The notes under the pieces were generated by a model. It had not been told where the DNA came from and ran no database searches. It saw nothing but the letters and a program-made list of their open reading frames with translations. DNA of 64,000 nt, taken from positions 15,272,527-15,336,526 of the forward strand of contig OX485808.1 in NCBI GenBank assembly GCA_950295325.1, given 5' to 3'. The position numbers were made by a program, and so were the translations under genes. Positions within the stretch are counted from its first letter, which is position 1. Every line of letters begins with the position of its first letter. The stretch is from Polytrichum commune (Eukaryota; Streptophyta; Polytrichopsida; Polytrichales; Polytrichaceae). Positions 38,765 to 49,500 of the stretch are shown in pieces.

Positions 38765-39216
38765 AAAAGATAAATAACATCAATATTTTGTACACCACCA
38801 TGAATGGGAGCCCATGACGGTCTTTCTTACCTTGACCATGTTTAGACTGCAAGATAACTAGGACCTCTTCACACACGAGACCAAGGGCCCATCAACTTTG
38901 CATTCTAAGATGCCTCATGGGTCGAAAATGCCGAGACCGTCCAAGTTCACTTCACACTGGAAGGGGAAGGCCTAACAACCTAAAGAAATATTCATGGATG
39001 GAAAGTCTACATGAGAAACTATGGATACCGCTTCATGGTGTGATGGAATTTTACGTCAAGCCCACCTCCAAGGGGTAAGCCCGCCGCAAATTCCAGCATA
39101 CCATATCAATTAAACATCTGTGAGTTCACGGCAGCTCATGCTACAACCTTTGGATGAGAATCAAGGGCCCTCACAAATACACGGTCTTGGCCCTGGACTC
39201 CTGTGCGAAGTGGCCC
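38765..39216. other. Intergenic DNA, no gene seen
   Basis: A block near 39055-39090 resembles 46880-46915 in the kinase gene (tcaagcccacctc). No gene. Confidence 0.4.
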
Positions 39217-39219
39217 TTA

Positions 39220-39377
39220 TATCCCACCCACACTTACTGGTGCGTGCCACCAGTGAACAATGAGTACCAACATTGGTTGCAACCAGTGACTCTCACTGGC
39301 TAAACCAACTCTAAAAATGGCCCTTGCTGGTAGGAATCATTCACTGGTGACCCACACCAGTCAGTGTGCGGGGGCTA
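39220..39377. mobile_element. 158-bp Harbinger/Tourist-type MITE, TTA duplication
   Basis: Imperfect inverted ends (cccacacttactggtg / caccagtcagtgtgcggg) are flanked by TTA at 39217-39219 and 39378-39380. Same length and ends as 40457-40613. TWA target duplications mark PIF/Harbinger elements. No ORF. Confidence 0.8.
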
Positions 39378-39754
39378 TTAGTGTGTGTTCAATGATGGGG
39401 TTTATAGTGTTGGCTACACTAAATCACATGTCTAGTGTGCTTTAGGTAAGTAGGTATGTAGGTGAGTAGGAAGCAAGCAAGGGTGTAATGAGGTAGGTGG
39501 GCAACAAGTGATTGGAGCGTGGGAAAGATAATGGGGCCCTTTATGACACCCCTCCTAAAAATGCAGCCCAGCCCTTCCCGCCCGACTCATAGCAAGCCTG
39601 CCAAGTGTGCAAAGGAGATCACCGCTACAAACCACATGGGATAAGTTATGTGGGAAAGAATCCGATGCAAGTTTGATACAAAATCACATGAGAATGTTGA
39701 GGATTTCTCAACACCACCATACACTGTCAGCCAACCTACGTATTACTCTATAGA

Positions 39755-40175
39755 GCAGACAGGCCTATTTCCGTTAACTTAAGCATTCTCACATAAGTGC
39801 GGTACATGTGTGATATTGGGGTGGTTTTTCACACATCTGGAAACCGATATCACAATGTTTAACAAATAAATCACGATTTATTTTCAAGTTTTGGAATTAT
39901 TGTCAACTTTCAAAGTGATAAGACCACCTGAATTTTTGATAACTAGGAGATGTAAATCTTACAATTAATGCCCTTTTCAGGAACTCAAATCTGTGATGGT
40001 TTAGCTTACTTCATCCATCGCACCGAATGTGATAGTGACATGTGTGAAACTTCGCGGTTTTTTTCCCATTACGTTAGAGAATGACGGTTACATGTGTGGA
40101 ACTTCACGACTTTAGGGGACTCTATGTGTTAAGATGGGAGGGGGGCATATTGGAATGGGTCTGTCTACTCTTATA
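39755..40175 (+). repeat. Repeat B, copy 3
   Basis: Matches 34030-34585 and the reverse strand of 35550-35990; see those entries for shared blocks. Confidence 0.75.
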
Positions 40176-40456
40176 TAGGGGGGCTTGGGATAGATGCCCA
40201 CCTCTTTAAGCTAAGCCCTCGCCACTATTTCATGAGGTGAAATTATAGCATGTAAATTTATTTATTTGGTCAATTTGATTTTGAAATAAGCATCAAAGGA
40301 CCCGAATTAGCTTGTAGAGGCCCACTTGAAATAAATTAACTATAGATTGGAGTCAAGTTTCTACTAAACCTCCTTTATCTTGGTAATAGTGGTGGGTTCC
40401 ACTCTAAATTGGCGAGGATTTTAGCCTTGGGCCATATATATGTTTGTGTAGACTAA

Positions 40457-40613
40457 TAGCCACCCATACTTATTGGTGTGGGCCACCAACGAACAACTCC
40501 TACTAGTAGGGGGCACTTTTAACTCCAATTTGGCCAACGAGAGCCATTACCTGTAATCATTGTTGGTAGAAACCGTTCAATGTTGGCTCACACCAGTCAG
40601 TGTGGGTGAGCTA
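40457..40613. mobile_element. 157-bp Harbinger/Tourist-type MITE, TAA duplication
   Basis: The ends tagccacccatacttattgg / cagtcagtgtgggtgagcta are flanked by TAA at 40454-40456 and 40614-40616. It belongs to the same family as 39220-39377. Confidence 0.8.
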
Positions 40614-40975
40614 TAAGGGGCGCTTTAGATGGGGGTCTAGGGGGAAGAGGGTCCAACACAATGGAGTGATCAAATTGGTGAAGAAGTGTAAGTTGAAAAA
40701 ATGCCTTTAGATGATGGTTCAAGACCAAGAAAAGGTAAAGTGAGGTGTCTCTTGCATGACATCGTGTTGGAGGGAAATACTAATGATTGAACCAAGAAAT
40801 GAAGCTCAAAGGAGAGCTCATATTTCAGAGAACCTTTTTGAAAAGTAAGATCCAAGACATGGTGCGGTTCAAGAGTTCAACTTACTTCAAATTGCTTCAA
40901 AGTGGTCCCTATGTTTCCTTGGACCGTGGACCCCATTCTAAACTTAAAGCGCCCAGTAAAGTTGAGTTATAACTA

Positions 40976-41333
40976 CACCAAATATGATATTTAGTGTCAC
41001 CAACTCTCACTGTCGTGCTCAACACTAATTGTAAACTGTAGTTTAGTGTCACCAACACTAAATGTTAACCCAACATTACTTGTCATTCCTTGTAACTTTT
41101 TGTGGGAGATTATAGATTTACACTGTCACTTTCCAAGTGATTGCTCATCCAAATTTCAATCATCCATGACAATATTTCACCACAAGGTTGCTGACAAGAG
41201 AAGCCAGGGTTTTGGCCACTCGATGAACTCATCCACCATCCATGACAAAAGTATTTGTTCTTTTCTTCACAAGAAGTGTCATCCACCATAGCGACATCAA
41301 ACACCATATGCCACTAAATTTTCACATTTAGGG
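40976..41333 (+). mobile_element. MITE copy d, degraded right end
   Basis: The left palindrome (caccaaatatgatatttagtg) follows TA at 40974-40975. The interior matches copies a and c (aatttcaatcatccatgaca). The right end (cactaaattttcacattta) has lost the perfect palindrome and the TA. Confidence 0.8.
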
Positions 41334-41334
41334 C

Positions 41335-42088
41335 ATCACCACCCATGATGGCGCCCTGAACTGATGCTCTAATGCTATTCATCAGTTTTGAGTTTAGTTT
41401 AGGTCGCAGATTGTTCAGGTGTCCCACCCATCGCTGCATTTTAAGGGTAAATTTTCTTCGGGATGATTTTCCGACACCTAAGGAGCTTCAGCTGGTTACT
41501 TCTCAAACTCAACCATTTCATATGTAAACTACACTAAATATGATATTTAGGGAAAAACCAATGTCCCCATTTTCTCCTTCAGGTAAATTAATTCGCTTGT
41601 TTTATTCTCTCATCGTTGCAGTTCAGGGCAACTTCTCCATTGCAAAACAACTAAGTTTTGTAGAACATTCACTGAAAATCGGATGTAGAGTAGTTCAGTT
41701 CATCCGTTTTGCAGATGGGGTATACCAACTATGATTTGAAGTAGCCCTTGTGATGTCGGTAACCTTGTGGTTTCTTCACACAAACTTATTACACCAAAAG
41801 TAGACCAAACCCAACTTCCGAGCACTGCTGCTGGACTGAAGCTTAGTCGGGCAGGCAGCTAGCTCATGATCGGCATGGCCGTGAGAAGTACAGCTTTAAT
41901 AGCGCGTGCATGAGCCTCACTGCCCACCCCAGGGCCCACTTACCTTAATTTAGGCAAGTCCTGGAGATTCACTATTTCTACATTCGACTTCTCCAGCCTA
42001 AAATGTTGGAGCCCCTCTCGCAGGTTCCCTGAAGGTGGGAGGGACTCAAAAGTGATTGTGACTTTTATTATTTATTAACTTCTTAATA
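41335..42088. other. Intergenic DNA with a solo MITE end
   Basis: A solo MITE palindrome (cactaaatatgatatttagg) sits at 41532-41552 after TA. No gene seen. Confidence 0.5.
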
Positions 42089-42090
42089 TA

Positions 42091-42540
42091 CAGTCGACCC
42101 TCTTGCATTACGACGACTCACGTTGCTCGACTAGTAATACGACGCAATTTCCCTCGATCGATCAAACTTTCTAGTGTCGAATTTGCCTCCGAATGATAAC
42201 TACGGTCGTTTTCGGACGCGGTTTGTCATATGATAGAGGTAATTAATGTGCATAAGTGATGGGGTCCACGTGTTTTTCGTGGTTCATATGCGATTAGTAC
42301 TTTGGAGGGGAACATGCAAGCGAACGTTGGGGAATGTTGAAGGGATGGTGTGAGCATGTTTCTTCAAACACAAATGATCTTTCATACTTATGTACCTCGT
42401 ACATCATGTATATCAAATGACGTTTTTATATTGAAATAGGCCAATTTTCTTTAGAAACCTTGATAGTATGACATTTGAGGCCAAAAATGTGATTTTGCGC
42501 ACTTTCTTGCACGATGGAATGTGTCTTAATAGTAAAGAGG
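42091..42540 (+). mobile_element. Left end of a second pogo/Tigger-like element, truncated
   Basis: TA followed by CAGTCGACCCTCTTGCATTA at 42091, a textbook Tigger-type end, with further tcg-rich subterminal sequence. No matching right end found within the window, so the element is truncated and its right border is arbitrary. Confidence 0.55.
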
Positions 42541-42657
42541 GAGAACAGAATTTTGCATGTTTCAAGTCAGGAAGGAAACTCATCATCAGTCTCGAAGGGT
42601 GCTTCAGAACTTAGAACGACCTAATCAATTGATTAAGTACGTCGAAGAGATTAGACG

Positions 42658-42735
42658 GCTGTTGTTATTGTTGTTGTTGTTTTTGTCGTTGTTGTTGTTG
42701 TTGTTTTTATTTTGGTTTTGTTTGTTGTTGTTGCG
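42658..42735 (+). repeat. (GTT)n microsatellite
   Basis: Imperfect gtt/ttg run upstream of the receptor kinase gene. Confidence 0.85.
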
Positions 42736-43304
42736 GGGATATTGGCCGGCTATGGCAGGTGCTAACTTACCTGGCAGAAGCTCCAGGCACATTATGTCGA
42801 CAGATGTATGGAGCTGAGGTTGAAGGACAGTGATGACGCAGTGCTAGGTAAAACATGTAGAATTTGAGCTGGGTGGCTGTGCAGATAGGATGATATGACA
42901 CGCGTAGTAGTTTAGTTTTGCTCAAGAATTTGCAGGCGCTTTCTTTTCTTAGTAGTTTACTTGAGGCTATGTTTGGTTTGGTCGGATCACCTGGAAGGCG
43001 TGGGCCGAATGAGTTTTGGAGCTCCGGTGAAGATCGCCTAACTAACTCGCGTCATGCGGTGCCCGCGGAGGAGGCTCTAATTCAAGTTCCCTCTAGAGGT
43101 GTGGGAAATGCAAGTGGTAGTTAAGCTGGCACTTTGTGAAAGTGCAGTCATCGGTTTAAGATTCGTTCAGAAGTTACACTAGTAACCAGCTTCGCAATGT
43201 GGAAGGGTGTGTGAACAATATGGAGCAGGTCTGCCGCTGGAAGGAGCTGGCCGCTTGTGGTCATGGCTTCGCCGTGTGTCGAGGATTCTTGACTCATGTA
43301 GTTG

Positions 43305-43515
43305 AAGGTTTTGTTTAAGCAACATCAAGATGCAGAAATAGAACCAGAACCAGAACCAGGACTAGGACCAGGACCAGGACCAGAAGAAGGTAGGGTAGCT
43401 GTTGTTGCATTTAATCATGTAATCAAAGGTTTAGTTTAAGCAACAACAAGAAGCCGAAGCCGAAGCCGAAGCCGAAGAAGAAGAAGAAGAAGAAGAAGAA
43501 GAAGAAAGGGGTAGG
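43305..43515 (+). repeat. Duplicated ~125-bp unit with two different microsatellites, upstream of the kinase gene
   Basis: Both copies begin with aaggttt-gtttaagcaaca (about 43305 and 43428). The first then carries an (AGAACC/GGACCA)n run, the second (GCCGAA)n and (GAA)n. Each ends in gtagggta or gtagggca plus a tgttgttgcat block. The second ends about 20 bp before the start codon region, so the array is probably promoter or 5' UTR. Confidence 0.8.
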
Positions 43516-43555
43516 GCACTGGAGGTGTTGTTGCATTGCTGGGGGTGGCTATGAG

Positions 43556-46500
43556 ATGAAGTTGGGAGAGGTGCTGCTCTCTGTGTTGCTAGTGGTGTCA
43601 TGGACATGGCCGGCTGGAGGACTGACCGAAGTAGAGTTCCTGGATGACATGGAGGGCAAAGTCAGGCTTCTCGCCCGCCACGCACTCTTCTTGCAGCTTG
43701 CTGCCGAAGCCAATGACTGCGGTAAGCACCACCACTTCTCAATCTCAATCTCCACTTTCTCGGTTCCGCCATCAAAAGTTTCCTCAACTGTAAAGCTTAT
43801 TGTTTCCAAATTTGAAGAAACAGGCGAGGAAGGGCAGCAGAAGAGTTTGCAAGTCCTGCTTGAGCAAGTCTGTCAAGAGTCTGTCTTCAGAGATGATGAT
43901 GATGTTGTTGTTGTGCTCACATCTCATTTATATTGGTAAGCATCACTTCTCAACAGCTTTGACCATTCTCTTATAGCTCAACTTTCTCGGTTCCGGAATC
44001 ACACCTTTTCTCACTGCGAAGTTGTTGCTGCCAAAATTGAAGGAACAGATGAGGACGGGCTGCAGTAAGAGTCCAGTTTTTTTTTTTGCAAAAGATGGCT
44101 ATGGCAAGAGCCTGTTGTGAGAGATGTTGTTGTTGTCGTTGTTGTGTTTTCACAGCTCGAATATGTTTTGTTGTGTGCAAGTGCAGGCCTGTCGAATTGC
44201 GTCGACAAGTGTTCGCGGCACTCGTGCTCCCCAACCACCAAGGACAATTTCACCTGTGTGCAGGCCCCAAGAAGCATCGCAGATTGCTCCGACCTGCTTA
44301 ACAACGGTACATGCTTACACTTGAAAGTCGACTTCACCGGAAACGGATTTGTTCGGTAAGTGCCAAAACCTCTGAGAAGTCAAATTCCTTTCCGAGGATT
44401 CAGGAGAATCAAGCTCTGTCTGTCAATTGATGTGATATCCTTGTTAGGGCACATTCGTGGCCATGTGCGCACATAGCATTCTCAAGCATGTGTAAGGACT
44501 TTCTCTTTCTATTTGTTCTAGCTTCAAGAGTAAATTTCAAAAAATTGAGGCCCTGATTACATGCATGAATGCCAAGCATGGTCAAGTGGCAAGCTCTTAT
44601 TGGTGGAAACCTCATTGTTACCTAATTTTATTTGGACACAGCCTTCTTCCATCTACCAAGCACTCAACTCAAAGACATTCTTGCTAAAAAGGATCTCACC
44701 GTGTATAGGTACTCTCCAAGATGCTTATCCTAGTGAAAAAACACCCACTACACCACTTAAAATTGCTGTGCAGGAAGTTTGATCCTCTCCAAAGTCAATT
44801 TTACTCTAGGAAATTTGGCCTTATGTGGACCAATGATGCATCAAACGCCAAATTCATCAGCATTGCAGCATTGTTTGATGCAATGGTACTGATTCTTGAT
44901 GAGCTTTGGCTGTTTAGGATTCCACCACAGTTTGTGAATTTCTCAAACCTGAGCCCTGAGTTGACACGGTCGATCTGCTCCCAAGCAAATCTGCAGTTTC
45001 CTGCAAGCAGTGAAACTGTCTTCACCGAACTCGCATTCTGGAACTACTTTGGATCCTCGGCGGGAGTTTGGCGCACTTATCCTGGCCGAGTGAGTGAGAA
45101 CATTCTCTATTCATTTGGGTTCCAGAATTACTTTTTTATTAGGGCAAAGGCGCAATGCATTATGCTCATTGCAGCATTTCAACTTGAAAATATGTATCAA
45201 AATTGTATAGGGATTTGTGCATTAATGTGAAGCTCAACATCTAATTTGTGAATGAATATCAGGAGGCTGATCCGTATAGTGGCTGCATTCAGTATGATCC
45301 CCGCAAACGACCCTGGTAATGTAACACTGCCATTTTTTGCATGTAATTTGAGTTGTTGTGAATGTTTAAAATCTGCTCCAAACATCATCATTTATTTCTA
45401 TCTCATAATAGTATCTATCTTAGGTATACGGGCCTCATGTGGTTGTTCTTCTTAATTGTACACTTCTAGTTGAGTGGTATATGGCAAGACTTGTAGTAAA
45501 GAACAGACAAAAAAAAGAAGACATGTGTTACAATGAGATTGGACTATGTGCACAACTCCTAGACACCATTCCAGGTTGAATTGTTAACACAATTGGGTTG
45601 GTCTATGCAATCACTTAAAGAGAAAGAGAGTCCTCATTTTGACCTCCTATAACTTTTGCATCTCAATTCTGATTCTGAAATGTGAAATGACAACCTGTGT
45701 GATTCATTACAATTCCTAAGTCAATCCAATGGTCAAGCAATTTTACGTGGAGTTGGAAGTGCCCACAATAGGGCCACATACCTTAAAACTCGACAAAACC
45801 ACAGGTGCTCTTGGCCATAATGCGAAGCAGTCGAGTGATTTTCAAAGGACTTATGTTAATGAGTACATAGAATCTCTTGCAATTGGTAGTAACGTACGTG
45901 GCCTTATTGTGGACACTTCCAACTCCACAGACAATTGTGGCCGACATTGGATCATTAGCAGTTGTCTCATCCGATTCACAATTGCGATGAATCACAAAGA
46001 TTGTTGTTTCAAGTTTCACATTTGTAGTTGAGTTGCAAAATTTAGTAGTGGTCAAATTGAAGATTTTTCTCATTCTCATTACAAGTGATCACATAGGCCC
46101 TCCCAATGGTATTAATTGTTGAACCTAGAATGGTTTAAACATTCCGAGCACATAGTTCAATCTCATTGTCACACGTGTCTTTCTGGTGTCCATTCTTAAC
46201 AACAAATCTTCCCATATAGCAATCAAATATAGGTATCCAATTAAGAAGAGTGACCAAATAAGGCCCACAAACCTTCTGAAGAGTGTATGGGGAGTTTGAG
46301 GTTCTAGTGTTACCTCTTCTTCGATTGCATTTAATATTGCAGCGTGAATGAACTACACATTTGTGGAAGACTGGTCTTTTGACTGACAAGAGTGTCTTCG
46401 AAATCTAAACTACTTTCAGGTATATAGTAGCAACTTCAGTGGTCAAGGACCTGGTGATCCTACTTGACACAGGGCAAAACAACGAAACAACATTTTTACT

Positions 46501-49500
46501 TGCAAAGAATGTTGCCACTGAACTTCTGGGCACCATGGCGCCTGCGGATCGTGTCAATGTGGTCAAATTCAACTCTTCTGCAGCAACTTCAATGCAAGGC
46601 ACTTCGGTAATCTCGAGCTTGCTAGACCTTGATCTTCTTTTCTGGATTTAGCATGCTATAGTTTATCTTAAAGCCACTTTAAAATTGAGCTCGAGGGATT
46701 GTGACTAATGAACCCTAAAATCTCTAATTGGTGGAAAAGGCTGAGGCCATCATACTTCACTTTTACAATAGAGCTTGAGAGCATAAGGGACCAAGGTAGT
46801 TTGAATGGGCGAACAAAGGTACGCGGAGTCCTTCATGGCATGCAATGGATATTGTAAATGTTTCATGGTCTGCTGGATTTTTTGTCAAGCCCACCTCAAA
46901 GTGGCGGGTCTCGCACAAAACCAGGAGACCATGACACTTCAAATCTCATTACAACCCATGATTTATCATAACTTATTGTGTAGAAGGGCCCACATGAATA
47001 GGATGGTAATGAAATAGTATTCGGTTGAGAGTCCGGTCATGTATGTCTCTAAACTACAATTGAAGGCCCGTCATGACATAGCTACGATTTTAATTTTCCA
47101 TGACGAGTTTCAAGGATACTCACAACTTCATGGTCACGGCCCTTGGCCATAGTGTACAGTGACCCTTATCACATTTGCTATGGCTTCTAAAGACTAGAAA
47201 CACTGGTTGAGGACTCCTCCTTCGGCACCACAATATACCTTATAGGTATACACTGGATGAAGAAATTATAGACATTATTACTAGAAGTGTTAATTGCCTT
47301 CCACGAATTGTTTTTGACATCTTGATTGATTCCTTTGCAGGTTGTTGTTCCACATGATGCAGATTTACCATCCATCTTCAACATCTCCACTGTGATGAAC
47401 ACTGTGGGCAGTTTCTCAAATATAACTCGAGGGCTCACAAAAGCCATCGCAACCTTCAACACGACCAGTCAACTGAAAGTACCTCTCTTCATGCATTCAT
47501 TCACCTTGCTGTAAGACTAGATTGGCCTTCTCAGATTTTCATTTCCATAACAAACTCAATTTCTTAGGGTTCCATTTCCTCTTCACTTTCTCCAACTTAA
47601 ATTGCCTCTCCAGAGATTGTTTATTGACAAGAACACTTTACTAACCATGTACACTACACAATGAAATCCCTAATTGCAAAAATTGAACGACCATGATGTT
47701 TACGAGACCCAAGGCCTTAACCTTCAACATGTGAACTGGATAATTTCAACCAACCATGTGGGAACCCAGGGGCTTGCCATTGGTAGAGATTGGGTGCAGC
47801 CCATTCAAGGTCTTCACTTTTGATAAGAGGAAATAACCTTCGAGGTCCCTCTAATTCTGGCGATGTCCGTTTCAGGATTACATATGGAATCAGACTGACT
47901 TGAACAAGAAATAGAACACCATAATGCATGCTGGTGGCAACATCAGATTCATCTCTCTCTCTTTCTCTAAACTTCTATTCCCGTGTAGTTGGGTTTTGTT
48001 CCATCTCTGTGTTTGTGTATGCATCTGTGGAGGAAAACTTCACAACCTATGTGATGATGATTTTGGATAAAACTTTGCTTCTAACAAAGCCTCTAATTTG
48101 CATCGACAGATGATAGTGGTGTTGACAGATGGTCATTTTGCGATGAATGCCGGATTCAACAATTCAGCACTCGCAAATGTAGTTTCATCTTTGAGGTCAC
48201 AAGGGGTGGTTGTTTTCTTCTTCAGCTTGGGTCCAGGTGATGCTAGTAACCCTCCTGACCCTCTCATGGCGCTCCGAAGCTTGTCGTGCCAAATGAACAG
48301 CTCTGTCACCTATGTTAGTCTCACAGATGCGCAACGGAATCCACTTTGGGCCATTCGTCCATACTTTGACTACCAAGCGGTGTTGCGGTTTAAAGCAAAT
48401 ACCACCTTCTGGACAGACATTTATGAAGACTTCGACGGGTTGGGTCCCATCGCCACCGTCACTTATCCAGGTCAGATATGACTATGTTTGCCAGCACTAG
48501 CATGAATCGCATGAATTATAGAGTCTCTTGCTAGCAGCCTACTGCCTCAGATACGAGGTGGACTATTTCTAACAGCTGTAACTCAGGCAACTTAAGTGCC
48601 CATTGTTCCTCTCCTACTAGGCTCACCAAGCCCCTCATCACACACAACTTTTAAGATGACCAGTTGACCCGGTGACCCCCACAATGATTGGGTTGACCAT
48701 AGTGGGTAACATCTATCCAGGTCACTAATGTGGGACTGGAATTAAAGAGTCCCTTGGCCCATTGTTCCTCCCCTACTAGGCTTACTGAGGCCTTCAGTCA
48801 CCCCTCAGTTCCCACAACATTTGAGATGATCGGTTGATGCAGTGACTCCCACAATGGTTGGGTAACACTAGCATGGCTTAGTGGAGGATAGAACCCACAC
48901 CGCTTGCAAGGTGGATATGAGTTCCAACCACTCAAGCTACTGGCTTGATGCTTAGAGCCTTCATAAGAAGGTCTCAGTGGAATAAACAGCACATTCTTCT
49001 GTGATGAATGCATCCTTATTTCGCAAATGTGATTATCACTTACCAGATGTTGCTAAAGCTTGAATATGATTTTGAAGACAGGATTTGACAATAAACAGCA
49101 GGAAAGTATGTAGCAATCGGGTGATGTGAACACAGAAGCTTGGACTCTTAAATCATGAATGGTAATGTTTCTGAGGGCAGGAACTAACTAGAGTTAAGTG
49201 AGGGAAACCTTTCCAATATTTTTCCTCTAGAAGTGAACAGTCCTTTAAAAATCCATACTGATGGTGATAATTCCTGTCATTTTTTTTGGCAGTTCTCAGT
49301 GATGGGACTCTATATGGAGTAGCTGGCATTGATGTAGTTGTGAATTCTAGTGACATTTCCAATGCTATCAGGAACCGACGTGTCGACGCAAACGTTCCTG
49401 CTGACCCATTGGCCTGTCAGATGCAGCAGGTATCACAAGTCTCTATCTCTAATCTTGTATCAATCTTGTGTAACAATCACCCAAGTTCCTGAACTTCAAA

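Noticed and set aside
48880..48951. tRNA-like sequence (boxes A and B)
   Set aside because: Cannot form a full cloverleaf and is followed by a SINE body repeated at 49594; called as SINE head, not a tRNA gene.
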